A stretch of DNA of 64,000 nucleotides from Nocardia lijiangensis NBRC 108240. Lineage in GTDB: Bacteria; Actinomycetota; Actinomycetes; Mycobacteriales; Mycobacteriaceae. Below the pieces are notes generated by a model. The model ran no database searches and was not told where the DNA came from. It saw only the letters and a list, made by a program, of their open reading frames with translations. Below, in pieces: positions 17,611-25,227 of the stretch. A program made the position numbers and the translations under genes. The stretch covers positions 50,295 through 114,294 of the forward strand of contig NZ_BDBP01000020.1 in assembly GCF_001613045.1 (NCBI RefSeq). The letters are read 5' to 3'. The stretch's first letter is position 1; the number at the start of each line of letters is the position of its first letter.

Positions 17611-17819
17611 TGATCGTCACCAAACTTCCCGAGCCCGCGCTGATCCGCTCGGTGCTCGTCGCGATCACCGGAGTGATCGCCTTCGTCGTCGGCCATCGGA
17701 TCGATATCTCGTGGATCGAGTCGGTACTGACGATCTACGGCCTGCTCACTCCGCTGATCGCGGGCGCGGTCATTCGGCCTGCGGTCACGCCGGTCGATCG
17801 GCAGGACGGCGGACGATGA
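17610..17819 (+). CDS. small holin-like membrane protein
   Basis: 69 residues from ATG 17610, overlapping the endolysin stop (TGATG). Two hydrophobic segments are visible: SVLVAITGVIAFVVGH and, after a short turn, SVLTIYGLLTPLIAGAVI. A polar tail follows. Size, membrane pattern and coupling to the endolysin fit a phage holin, which would open the membrane at lysis. The sequence itself has no family-specific motif. Confidence 0.7.
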   Translation: MIVTKLPEPALIRSVLVAITGVIAFVVGHRIDISWIESVLTIYGLLTPLIAGAVIRPAVTPVDRQDGGR

Positions 17820-18119
17820 ATGGCGCAGAGCTGGTTGAGTCCCGAATTGGTGCAGGCGTTCGGCGTTGCCGTTGCCACGGTGATCGGCGCGGTCACCGCC
17901 TGGCAGGCGCGTGAAGTCGCGAAACTGCGCGCCCGCATAGAGACTCTGGAGAGCCAGGCGGTCGATGACAAGAAGCGCTTCCGTGACGCCATCCGCCTGA
18001 TCCGCGCCCTCCAACAGCACATCGACGAGTTGCGCGGCTTCCTGCGCCTGCACGTTCCCGGCCAGGAACCCCCGGCGGCCCGGTACGAGATCCCACCTTC
18101 GTTGCAAGAGGAACTCTGA
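17820..18119 (+). CDS. single-span coiled-coil membrane protein of the lysis cassette
   Basis: 99 residues from ATG 17820, starting right after the preceding stop. One N-terminal membrane segment (LVQAFGVAVATVIGAVTAW) is followed by a clear heptad region (REVAKLRARIETLESQAV) and a Pro-rich end. Such proteins often accompany holins in actinophages as a second holin or holin regulator. It is the last gene of the phage-like module and is followed by a terminator at 18146. Confidence 0.65.
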   Translation: MAQSWLSPELVQAFGVAVATVIGAVTAWQAREVAKLRARIETLESQAVDDKKRFRDAIRLIRALQQHIDELRGFLRLHVPGQEPPAARYEIPPSLQEEL

Positions 18120-18145
18120 GCGTCTCCTTGCCTGGCCTCTGGACT

Positions 18146-18180
18146 GCCCCGTCTCCCCGCTGGGAGGCGGGGCGTTTTGT
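18146..18180 (+). terminator. rho-independent terminator ending the tail/lysis module
   Basis: GCCCCGTCTCCC (18146-18157) pairs with GGGAGGCGGGGC (18162-18173) around CGCT, with one G-U pair, followed by GTTTTGT. It lies 27 bases after the last lysis gene. Confidence 0.85.
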
Positions 18181-18829
18181 CGTTCCCAGGTGACATCGTC
18201 GCAACGCGCCCGCACGCCTTGCGGCGGCCGCAACCGCTGCGAGGCGTGTGAAGTCTTAGCGACTATTCCGGAATCGTGAACCGGGGCCTCGATCGAGTAG
18301 TGACCGCGGAGGAATTGATTTGCAAGCTTCGGACTGAATCTTGCAAACCGTGGGAATATTGTCGAAAGGCTTGCCTGAATTGTTCCAAGTATTCGCCCAG
18401 GTGAAACGTTACATATCGATTTTGTGAAATAGATCTCACTCTCCGATTCGAGCTCCGACCCGTCAGTAACATTGCGCGCTTGCGGTCCGGCGTGGGTCTG
18501 GCGTCGATGGTCGGCGACGGGATGGTCCGTTCGGGAAACCGGCGACTTGCGGCCGGGTTGTAAGTTATCTGCGCTGGTAGGACCCCCTAGTGCGGCGATG
18601 CGCTTGCGCTGTTGATTTGGCCGTTCGGAGGGTGATATCGACTGCGAAAAGTGCGAGCCGTCCGATTTTGAAGCTTTCATCCCGAGTTACTCGCAAAATT
18701 GGAGTTACCGCTAGCCCTTTGAATTTCCACCGGTTCATCGTTAACACTCGGACCCCTGTGATAGAACAATCCCGTCGGCCGCCAGCAGGCCGCCGACGCG
18801 GGGAAAACTTCCAAGGGGATATTTCGAAG
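18181..18829. other. 650-base intergenic region before the secreted protein genes
   Basis: No convincing ORF is seen. The stretch is lower in GC than its surroundings around 18300-18450 and marks the right border of the phage-like module. The last 100 bases probably carry the promoter and leader of the secreted-protein gene at 18830; AAGGGG at 18813 could be its ribosome site. I see no attachment-site repeat matching the left end of the module. Confidence 0.4.
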
Positions 18830-19156
18830 ATGAAGATCATTCGTTCGTTCGGTTTCGCTTTCGCCGCCGCTGCCGGAATCGTGCTGGCCGGCTCCGGTCT
18901 GGCCGGCGCCGAGACCACCGGTTCGGCGGAGTTCACGACCCAGCTGGTCGAGGCGCTTGCGACCGGCTCGGCGGGCGCCACGAAGTCGACCGCGGCGGAC
19001 ACCGGTTCGTCGGAGGCGCTGACCGCGCTGGCCGAGAACCTGGCGACCGGCTCCGCCACGAAGCCCACCGCCTCGGACGCCGGTTCCTCGGAGTCGACGA
19101 CCAAGCTGCTGGAGACCCTCGTCACCGGTTCGGCGAACCTCGACCTCACGAAGTGA
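18830..19156 (+). CDS. small secreted Thr/Gly/Ser/Ala-rich protein
   Basis: 108 residues from ATG 18830. The N-terminus MKIIRSFGFAFAAAAGIVLA followed by GSGLAGAETT is a Sec signal peptide with cleavage likely after AGA. The mature part of about 75 residues repeats a pattern ending in TGSA: EALATGSA, ENLATGSA and TLVTGSA. It has almost no aromatic residues. It resembles the product at 19580 in signal sequence and TGS repeats, so the two are paralogues. Probably an extracellular or wall-associated protein; function unknown. A near-perfect terminator follows at 19174. Confidence 0.75.
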   Translation: MKIIRSFGFAFAAAAGIVLAGSGLAGAETTGSAEFTTQLVEALATGSAGATKSTAADTGSSEALTALAENLATGSATKPTASDAGSSESTTKLLETLVTGSANLDLTK

Positions 19157-19173
19157 GCGCATAGCTCGAATAC

Positions 19174-19203
19174 GCCCCGCCTCATCGAGGCGGGGCATTT
19201 TTT
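19174..19203 (+). terminator. rho-independent terminator after the 18830 gene
   Basis: GCCCCGCCTC (19174-19183) pairs perfectly with GAGGCGGGGC (19187-19196) around ATC and is followed by ATTTTTTCG. Confidence 0.9.
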
Positions 19204-19579
19204 CGTTCCGGGTGAAGGCCGCGAGTTTGCTGAAACACTACGCGCGATACCGCGCTGGACAACCGATCGAATCAGCTCGATCGGATATCCGCACCTTCGA
19301 AAGCCCTTCTGCGGGAGAAGTTTGCCGGAACGGCTGACAATCGGTGTGGCTGCCGATGTCGCGGAAGGTTCGCCATCGCCGCACGTCGGCGCGGAAATCC
19401 AGGTCGGGGCGACGAGGGCGCGGTTCACGCTGCGGAACCCGTGAAGGTGAACTACTCGTAACTGAGCATTTGCGATGCGTTCATCATCACGTCGTGGCCC
19501 GAAAATATTGCGTGATAGACATAGGCGCGTCGACCGCACTGTGTTGTCGACCGAGGTTTTCGAGGAAGAGAAGAATTCC
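19204..19579. other. 376-base intergenic region
   Basis: No gene is supported. It should contain the promoter of the secreted-protein gene at 19580. GAGGAAGAG directly before that start is its ribosome binding site. No clear inverted repeat is seen. Confidence 0.4.
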
Positions 19580-19960
19580 ATGAGCAAGATTCGCGTGCTC
19601 GGCATCGCTGTGGTCGCCGCCGGTATCGTCCTTGGTGGTTCCGGTGTGGCGTCGGCGGACACCGCGACCGGTTCGGCCGCCGGTTCGTCCAACTTCGCCA
19701 CCGGCCTGTCCAACCTGCTGGCGACCGGTTCGGGTGGTGTGAAGCCGCTGCCGACCTCGGGTGGGGCGACCGGTTCGGCCGCCGGTTCTTCGAACTTCGG
19801 CACCGGCCTGACCAACCTGCTTGTCACCGGCTCCGGTGGCGTGAAGCCGCTTCCGGTCGCGGACGGCTACGTCAACCCCTGGCTGGACGGCTGGGGCGCC
19901 GGTTCCTCCAACCTGCTCGTCGGCCTCGGCAACCTGATCGGCACCGGCTCGGCAGCGTGA
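19580..19960 (+). CDS. small secreted protein with two 34-residue repeats
   Basis: 126 residues from ATG 19580, with GAGGAAGAG upstream. The signal peptide is MSKIRVLGIAVVAAGIVLGG plus SGVASAD, cleaved probably after ASA. Two tandem copies follow, each with ATGSAAGSSNF, then TGL.NLL and TGSGGVKPLP; a third partial copy (GAGSSNLLVGLGNLIGTGSA) closes the protein. No cysteine is present in the mature part. It is paralogous in style to the 18830 product. The repeats suggest a self-assembling or wall-covering role, but this is speculative. Confidence 0.75.
   Translation: MSKIRVLGIAVVAAGIVLGGSGVASADTATGSAAGSSNFATGLSNLLATGSGGVKPLPTSGGATGSAAGSSNFGTGLTNLLVTGSGGVKPLPVADGYVNPWLDGWGAGSSNLLVGLGNLIGTGSAA
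19664..19867 (+). repeat. 102-bp tandem direct repeat inside the secreted protein gene
   Basis: Two copies, 19664-19765 and 19766-19867, encode the same 34-residue unit with a few substitutions. The length is an exact multiple of three, so copy number could change without a frameshift. Confidence 0.8.
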
Positions 19961-20068
19961 TTCCGCTTCCCTGATCGCAGCGAGTGTGGCGCGGGGACTG
20001 AATACGCCGCGCTGGGCCGACCGTGTCACGTCTGCCTGACCGCGTCGGCGCAGCACTCGCTACATATA

Positions 20069-20102
20069 CGAGAGCGGCCCGGGACAACCCGGGCCGCTCT
20101 CG
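20069..20102. terminator. bidirectional terminator between convergent genes
   Basis: CGAGAGCGGCCCGGG (20069-20083) pairs perfectly with CCCGGGCCGCTCTCG (20088-20102) around ACAA. It lies between the rightward secreted-protein gene and the leftward DUF4185 gene ending at 20115. Confidence 0.8.
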
Positions 20103-20114
20103 CCGTTTCGCTTC

Positions 20115-21200
20115 CTACAGTGGAGTTTTCATGAGCACCACGTTGTACTGCGCGTGCACCGTGAGCAGGAAGTACAGATCCGACCCTGTCTGATACGGGA
20201 AGATCATCGGCGCATACGCGGTGGGCAGCGACGCGGCCTCGATCAGCACCCGCGGCGCGCTCCACGGCCCCTGCGGCGACGAAGCTGTCCGCAGGACGAC
20301 GGCATTCGCCGGATCTGTTGTCAGCATGACGAACTCGCCGAGGTGGTCGTTCCACGTCACCGACAGCTCGGCGACGCCGTCCACGATCGGCGCCGAGGCC
20401 ACGGGGTCGTTCGGCTTCCACGCGCCGCCGTCCCAGTACTCGTAGGAGTCGATGTTCGCGATGTCGGCTTCCGGTGTTCGCGAGACGAACCCGGGGTTGT
20501 TGCGGCCCGCGGAGGTGCCGTAGCGGTAGACGTAGCCGTCGTGCTTCAGGAAGGCGTTCTGCTGGAAGCGCTCGTGCCCGTCCACGTTCGCGCGGCGGGT
20601 GTGGGTGAGTGGCGCCCAGGTCTGGCCGCCGTCACGGGAGGACGCGAGGGTGGAGAAGTTGGTGTTCCACTTGCCGTGATCGCCCCACTCCCGCACCGAC
20701 ATCATGCTCATGTACTGCACGCCGCCCACCGAAATGCCCGCGGTCGGAATGAGACTGATCTCGATGCCGGGAATCTTGGGGCTGGGCACTGGATTCGGGA
20801 CGACACTGTCGTAGAAGATGCCGCCCGACGGATCCTTGGTGGTGCTGCGGAACAGCACGTTGGAAGTCCAGGCCCACATGCTGCCCGCGAGCAGGTTGGG
20901 GACGCCGAGCCCGGCGGTGTCGCCGAAGGCGGTGATCATCCGGCCGCTGCCGTCGTCCCACATGACGCCGAGGTCGGTGCCGAGCACGTTGACGTTCTGC
21001 GTGCGGTTCGGGCTGTCCATGCCGGTCATCTGGAAGACCGCCTTGGTCGGTCCCGGCAGCTGCGGTAGTCCGCGCCAGCCATTGAGCACCGGGATCGGGT
21101 TCACGTTGTTCGGGTCGGCGGCGGCGGGGCCTGCCAGTACGACCGTGCAGGTCGCGGCGAGCACTCCAGCTCTGGCGAGTGCTGACAGCGATCGTTTCAT
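20115..21200 (-). CDS. exported DUF4185-domain protein (copy 1)
   Basis: 361 residues from ATG 21200, with AGAAGGGATCC upstream; the frame extends to 21296 without a better start. Signal peptide: MKRSLSALARAGVLAATCTV through AGPAAADP. The mature protein has the repeated beta-strand features of DUF4185 proteins, likely a beta-propeller: DLGVMWDDGSGRMITAFGDT, LLAGSMWAWTSNVLFRST, SVGGVQYMSMMSVREWG and YRYGTSAGRNN. These fit a secreted sugar-binding or glycan-acting protein common in Mycobacteriales. A close paralogue lies at 26589-27695 and the two agree along their whole length. The function and substrate are not known to me. Confidence 0.85.
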   Translation of the reverse strand: MKRSLSALARAGVLAATCTVVLAGPAAADPNNVNPIPVLNGWRGLPQLPGPTKAVFQMTGMDSPNRTQNVNVLGTDLGVMWDDGSGRMITAFGDTAGLGVPNLLAGSMWAWTSNVLFRSTTKDPSGGIFYDSVVPNPVPSPKIPGIEISLIPTAGISVGGVQYMSMMSVREWGDHGKWNTNFSTLASSRDGGQTWAPLTHTRRANVDGHERFQQNAFLKHDGYVYRYGTSAGRNNPGFVSRTPEADIANIDSYEYWDGGAWKPNDPVASAPIVDGVAELSVTWNDHLGEFVMLTTDPANAVVLRTASSPQGPWSAPRVLIEAASLPTAYAPMIFPYQTGSDLYFLLTVHAQYNVVLMKTPL

Positions 21201-21322
21201 CCGGATGGATCCCTTCTGTGGCGCGCGCGGTCTGCCCCGAACATTGTGCCTGTCCGACCGGATTTCGGGCGGGAATGACGTTGTGGGACCGGACACGTCG
21301 GCGTCGGCGTCCGAAACGCAGA

Positions 21323-21352
21323 AGAGCGGCCCGGACGAATCCGGGCCGCTCT
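21323..21352. terminator. hairpin nearly identical to the one at 20069
   Basis: AGAGCGGCCCGG (21323-21334) pairs with CCGGGCCGCTCT (21341-21352). It lies just past the 3' end of the leftward fadE5 gene at 21376. The stem shares the core AGAGCGGCCCGG with the hairpin at 20069, so both are copies of one terminator type. Confidence 0.7.
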
Positions 21353-21375
21353 CGCGGAGTTTCGACGATCAGACC

Positions 21376-23211
21376 TTAGAAGGCAGCTTCGTCCAGCTCC
21401 ATGATGTCGTTGTCCAGGTTGGCCAGGATCGCGCGGGTGGCGGTCAGCTCCGGCAGGACGTTGCGCGCGAAGAACTGCGCGACACCGATCTTGCCGTTGT
21501 AGAAGGCCACGTCCGAGCCGGAGGCACCGGCGTCGAGCGCCGCGATGGCGACCTCGGCCTGGCGCAGCAGCTGCCAGCCGATGAGCAGGTCACCGACGGA
21601 GAGCAGGAAGCGCACCGAACCCAGGCCGACCTTGTACAGCTCGGCCGGCTGCTCCTGGGCGCCCATCAGGTGGCCGGTCAGGGTGGCCGCCATGGTCTGG
21701 ACGTCCTCGAGCGCGGTGGCGAGCAGCTTGCGCTCGGCCTTCAGCCGGCCGTTGCCCGCCTCCGAGTCGATGAACTTCTGGACCTGGCCCGCCACGTGCG
21801 CCAGCGCGACACCGCGGTCACGAGCGATCTTGCGGAAGAAGAAGTCCTGCGCCTGGATGGCGGTGGTGCCCTCGTACAGCGAGTCGATCTTCGCGTCGCG
21901 GATGTACTGCTCGACCGGGTAGTCCTGCAGGAAGCCCGAACCACCGAAGGTCTGCAGCGACTCGGTCAGGTACTGGTAGGCCCGCTCGGAACCGACACCC
22001 TTGACGATCGGCAGCAGCAGGTCGTTGACCCGGAAGGCCACGTCCGCGTCGGCGCCGGAGACCAGGTTGGCCACATCGGCGTTCTGGTGCGCGGCGGTGT
22101 AGAGGTAGATGGCGCGCAGGCCCTCGGCGTACGCCTTCTGCAGGGCCAGCGAACGACGCACGTCCGGGTGGTGGGTGATGGTGACGCGCGGCGCGGCCTT
22201 GTCGGTCATCTGGGTCAGGTCCGCACCCTGCACGCGCTGCTTGGCGTAGTCGAGCGCGTTCAGGTAACCGGTCGACAGGGTCGCGATGGCCTTGGTGCCG
22301 ACCATCATGCGGGCGTTCTCGATGACGTCGAACATCTGCGCGATGCCGTTGTGCACCTCGCCGACCAGCCAGCCCTTGGCGGGCACCCCGTGGCCGCCGA
22401 AGGTGACCTCACAGGTGGCCGAGACCTTGATGCCCATCTTGTGCTCGACGTTGGTGACGAACACACCGTTGCGGTCGCCCAGGGTCTGGGTGTCGAAGTC
22501 GAAGTGGTACTTCGGCACGTAGAACAGCGACAGACCCTTGGTGCCCGGGCCTGCGCCCTCGGGGCGAGCCAGCACCAGGTGCATGATGTTCTCGAACAGG
22601 TCGTCGGAGTCACCCGAGGTGATGAAGCGCTTGACGCCCTCGATGTGCCAGGTGCCGTCTTCCTGCTTGATCGCCTTGGTGCGGCCCGCGCCGACGTCCG
22701 AACCGGCGTCCGGCTCGGTCAGCACCATGGTGGCGCCCCAGTTGCGATCGGCGATGATCTGGGCCCACTTCTTCTGCTCGTCGGTGCCGTTGTTGTAGAA
22801 CACCTGCGCGAAGCCGGGGCCTGCGCCGTACATCTGAGCGGGCGGGTTGGCGCCGAGGATCATTTCGCTCAGCGCCCAGACGACGCTGGCGGGCGCGCCG
22901 AGGCCGCCCAGCTCCTCGCGGACGCCGACCTTCATCCACTCACCCTCTTCGAGGGCGCGGTAGGACTTCTTGAACGCTTCCGGCAGGGTGACGACGTGAG
23001 TCTCGGGGTCGAAGGTCGGCGGGTTGCGGTCGCCCTCGACGAACGACTCGGCCAGCGGGCCCTCGGCCAGGCGACGCACCTCGTTGAGCATCTCCTTGAC
23101 GGTGTCGCTGTCCAGGTCGCCGTAGGCGCCCGCATCGAGCAGGGAGCCGAGTCCGAGGACCTCGAAGAGGTTGAACTCCAGGTCGCGGACGTTGCTCTTG
23201 TAGTGACCCAT
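21376..23211 (-). CDS. fadE5: acyl-CoA dehydrogenase FadE5
   Basis: 611 residues from ATG 23211, the same length as M. tuberculosis FadE5 as I recall it. The start [60 protein letters not shown] and the end [12 protein letters not shown] are characteristic. It is an FAD-dependent enzyme making trans-2-enoyl-CoA in beta-oxidation. The enlarged C-terminal domain of this subgroup is present ([19 protein letters not shown]). It stands as a single gene with its own terminator and a 230-base upstream region holding the TetR-type palindrome at 23333. A frame of over 800 codons on the opposite strand is a composition shadow. Confidence 0.97.
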   Translation of the reverse strand: MGHYKSNVRDLEFNLFEVLGLGSLLDAGAYGDLDSDTVKEMLNEVRRLAEGPLAESFVEGDRNPPTFDPETHVVTLPEAFKKSYRALEEGEWMKVGVREELGGLGAPASVVWALSEMILGANPPAQMYGAGPGFAQVFYNNGTDEQKKWAQIIADRNWGATMVLTEPDAGSDVGAGRTKAIKQEDGTWHIEGVKRFITSGDSDDLFENIMHLVLARPEGAGPGTKGLSLFYVPKYHFDFDTQTLGDRNGVFVTNVEHKMGIKVSATCEVTFGGHGVPAKGWLVGEVHNGIAQMFDVIENARMMVGTKAIATLSTGYLNALDYAKQRVQGADLTQMTDKAAPRVTITHHPDVRRSLALQKAYAEGLRAIYLYTAAHQNADVANLVSGADADVAFRVNDLLLPIVKGVGSERAYQYLTESLQTFGGSGFLQDYPVEQYIRDAKIDSLYEGTTAIQAQDFFFRKIARDRGVALAHVAGQVQKFIDSEAGNGRLKAERKLLATALEDVQTMAATLTGHLMGAQEQPAELYKVGLGSVRFLLSVGDLLIGWQLLRQAEVAIAALDAGASGSDVAFYNGKIGVAQFFARNVLPELTATRAILANLDNDIMELDEAAF

Positions 23212-23332
23212 TGTCTGTACTCACTCTCCGTTGAGTTGGTGCGGTCGGTTTGGTTGCCGTTCCCGCCCGTTGTCGTCACCGGGGTGTCTTCCGGTTTTCC
23301 GCATGCTACTCGCGGGTAACTTATGCGTCATA

Positions 23333-23346
23333 TTACCGGTCGGTAA
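23333..23346. promoter_or_regulatory. TetR-type palindrome upstream of fadE5
   Basis: TTACCGGTCGGTAA has perfect inverted halves TTACCG/CGGTAA with a two-base centre. It lies 122 bases before the fadE5 start and 96 bases before the divergent gene at 23442. ACCG/CGGT halves are common in operators of TetR-type fatty-acid regulators; the regulator is not in the immediate neighbourhood. Confidence 0.65.
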
Positions 23347-23441
23347 GGGGCTGGCAAAGACGACGGGGGGCAATGTGACGCGATAAACAGCCCCTGAGCG
23401 CGGCATCTGTGCTCTCCGCTGGCCTGCGGTTACGGTGAGGT

Positions 23442-24038
23442 GTGCAGATCGAGACGAGCGCGGGTCCCGCCGAGGTCGAGTTCGACCGGCCGCGCAAGCC
23501 GGTCTTCCTGCTGCTGCTCACGCACGGTTCCGGCGGCGGGGTCGAGGCGAAAGATCTTTTGGCGGTGCGCGATTCGGCGCTGGAGCTGGGCGGCGCGGTG
23601 GCCAGGGTGGTGCAGCCCTACCGCGTCGCCGGGCGGCGCGCGCCCGGTTCCGCGGACAAGCAGGATCAGGCCTGGCTGGAGATCGTGGCCGCGCTGCGCA
23701 AGAAGGTCCGGGGTGTCCCCGTGATCCAGGGCGGGCGCAGCAACGGGGCCAGGGTCGCCTGCCGCACGGCGGTCGAGGCGCGTGCTCGCGGCGTGCTCGC
23801 GCTGTCGTTTCCGCTGCATCCGCCGGGAAAACCGGAGAAATCGCGTCGCGAAGAGCTGCTCGCGCCGGGTGGCATCGAGGTCGTGGTGGTCAACGGGGCG
23901 AACGACCCGTTCGGGGTGCCCGATCCGGCCGACGCCGCCGAGGTGCGTGTGATCCCGGGGCAGCCGCATTCGTTCCGCGCCGGATTCGACACCATCGCGG
24001 CGACCGTGCAGCCGTGGTTGCGGCGCTGGTCGGAGTAG
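23442..24038 (+). CDS. alpha/beta-hydrolase, KANL3/Tex30-like family
   Basis: 198 residues from GTG 23442, with GTGAGG upstream. It shows the small alpha/beta-hydrolase pattern of the Tex30/KANL3-like or dienelactone-hydrolase-like group: LLLLTHGSGGGVEAKD near the oxyanion region, IQGGRSNGARVACRTA with the nucleophile Ser in GRSNG, VVVVNGANDPFGVP with an Asp, and IPGQPHSFR with the catalytic His. Its substrate is unknown. It is divergent from fadE5 and may share the 23333 palindrome. Confidence 0.8.
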   Translation: MQIETSAGPAEVEFDRPRKPVFLLLLTHGSGGGVEAKDLLAVRDSALELGGAVARVVQPYRVAGRRAPGSADKQDQAWLEIVAALRKKVRGVPVIQGGRSNGARVACRTAVEARARGVLALSFPLHPPGKPEKSRREELLAPGGIEVVVVNGANDPFGVPDPADAAEVRVIPGQPHSFRAGFDTIAATVQPWLRRWSE

Positions 24039-24092
24039 GTGCGCCCGGGTTCGGCGAGGTCACGGCAGGCGTTGCCGGTGGTGCGACCTGGA

Positions 24093-24785
24093 TCAGGGGG
24101 TTGTCTCCGGTTCGGCCGGTTCCGGGGCGGGTTTGGTCGCGATGACCAGCGCGTCGATCGCGTCGCGTCCCTCGGTCGGGCGCAGCACCCGCTCCGCGAT
24201 GCGGATCTCGAGACCGGATTCCGCGCCGAGGTCGGCGACGATGTCGTCGGGGGTGAAGAGGATCGACGGTTCCTGCGGTCCGCCGAAGCCCTCCGTCAGG
24301 TTCAACGTGTCGTGGCCGAGGACGAGCAGCGTGCCCGCCGGGGCGAGCAGCTCCGCGGCGCGACGCACCAGGATCCGGCGCTGCTCGGCGGGCAGATGCA
24401 GGAAGACCATCAGCACCAGCTCGTACGGGCCGGTGATCTCGGCGGCGTCGAGATCGGTGACGTCGGCGCACTGCCAGGTGATCCGCGCGCGCACCGATCG
24501 GGACAGTCGCGTGGCCACGGTCCGCCCCTTGTCGATGCCGACCTGCGAATAGTCGACCGCGTGCACCTGCCAGCCGTGCGTGGCCAGCCAGGCGGCGTTG
24601 CGTCCCTCGCCGCAGGCCAGGTCGAGTGCCCGCGGCAGGGCGGGCGCCTCGCCGTCGGCCGTCTCGGGCCGCGGGGGTGCCTGCTGGTCCAGCCCATAGA
24701 CATGCTCCACCACCGTGCTGTTCGGCGGTGCGCCCCAGACCAATTCACTCTGCGCGTAGCGCGCGTCCCAATCGGTCGCATCCAT
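24093..24785 (-). CDS. class I SAM-dependent methyltransferase
   Basis: 230 residues from ATG 24785; the frame runs to 25163, but its first 126 codons are the repeat array and not protein. WDARYAQSELVWGAPPNSTV and the SAM-binding LDLACGEGRNAAWLATHGW are the hallmark of the small class I methyltransferases related to TehB/UbiE. Next come HAVDYSQVGIDKG, the acidic loop, then TWQCADVTDLDA and YELVLMVFLHLPAEQRRIL. The substrate is not evident. It converges with the hydrolase at 23442. Confidence 0.85.
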   Translation of the reverse strand: MDATDWDARYAQSELVWGAPPNSTVVEHVYGLDQQAPPRPETADGEAPALPRALDLACGEGRNAAWLATHGWQVHAVDYSQVGIDKGRTVATRLSRSVRARITWQCADVTDLDAAEITGPYELVLMVFLHLPAEQRRILVRRAAELLAPAGTLLVLGHDTLNLTEGFGGPQEPSILFTPDDIVADLGAESGLEIRIAERVLRPTEGRDAIDALVIATKPAPEPAEPETTP

Positions 24786-24795
24786 ACCGGCGAGT

Positions 24796-25035
24796 CTAGG
24801 AACCGCCGCGCCCGGGCGGATCGTCGGCACGGTGCGCCGGGACGGACGGTCGGCATGGTGCGCCAGGACTGACCCGTACGCGCCTGGCGAGCGGATCCGC
24901 TCGGCAGCACAGGCGCAGCTTGCGGGGTGTGGGCAGCGCCGTGTGCTCGAGAAGGTCGCCGACGCGCAGGTTGGCGACGAACCTCCCGCGGTCATCGTGA
25001 ATCGGCTGCCTACGTCGCGGTTCGTTCGTCGGCAC
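24796..25035 (-). CDS. possible 79-codon small protein within the repeat region
   Basis: A GTG at 25035 opens a frame whose first half (RQPIHDDRGRFVANLRVGDL, then LRLCCRADPLARR) has balanced composition and looks protein-like. The second half reads through repeat copies and is low complexity. It may be a small real gene invaded by repeats, a gene fragment, or chance. No ribosome binding site is evident because a repeat copy covers the upstream region. Confidence 0.3.
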   Translation of the reverse strand: MPTNEPRRRQPIHDDRGRFVANLRVGDLLEHTALPTPRKLRLCCRADPLARRVRVSPGAPCRPSVPAHRADDPPGRGGS

Positions 25036-25200
25036 GGTGCCTCGGGACGGACCGTCGGCACTGTGCGCCGGGCTGAACCGTCGGCACGGTGCGCGGGACG
25101 GATCGTCGGCACTGTGCGCCGGGCTGAACCGTCGGCACGGTGCGCGGGACGGATCGTCGACACTGTGCGTCCGGATTAGCCGTCGACACCATGCCCGCGC
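24822..25200. repeat. 25-26 bp intergenic tandem repeat array in two blocks
   Basis: Units begin with CGTCGGCAC and contain a small palindrome GCACnGTGC. Two units lie at 24822 and 24848. Seven more start at 25027, 25053, 25079, 25104, 25130, 25155 and 25181, alternating an ACGGA-ending type with a GCTGAAC-ending type to give a 51-bp super-unit. The two blocks flank the small ORF at 24870-25026. There is no spacer diversity, so this is not a CRISPR array. Confidence 0.85.
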
Positions 25201-25227
25201 TCCCGAAGCCCCGCGCCCGGCCTGCGC

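Noticed and set aside
785..18119. Complete prophage or R-type tailocin
   Set aside because: No sheath, tube, baseplate wedge, capsid, terminase or integrase gene is present, and the left neighbour is on the opposite strand. Only a tail-tip and lysis module can be supported.
20818..23319. 833-codon rightward open frame opposite fadE5
   Set aside because: It is antisense to a full-length FadE5 with strong motifs. It is rich in Val/Gly/Leu/Gln/His, as GC-rich third-position shadows are, and has no recognisable domain.
24822..25200. CRISPR array
   Set aside because: Repeats are contiguous with no unique spacers, the period is 25-26 bp and there are no cas genes.
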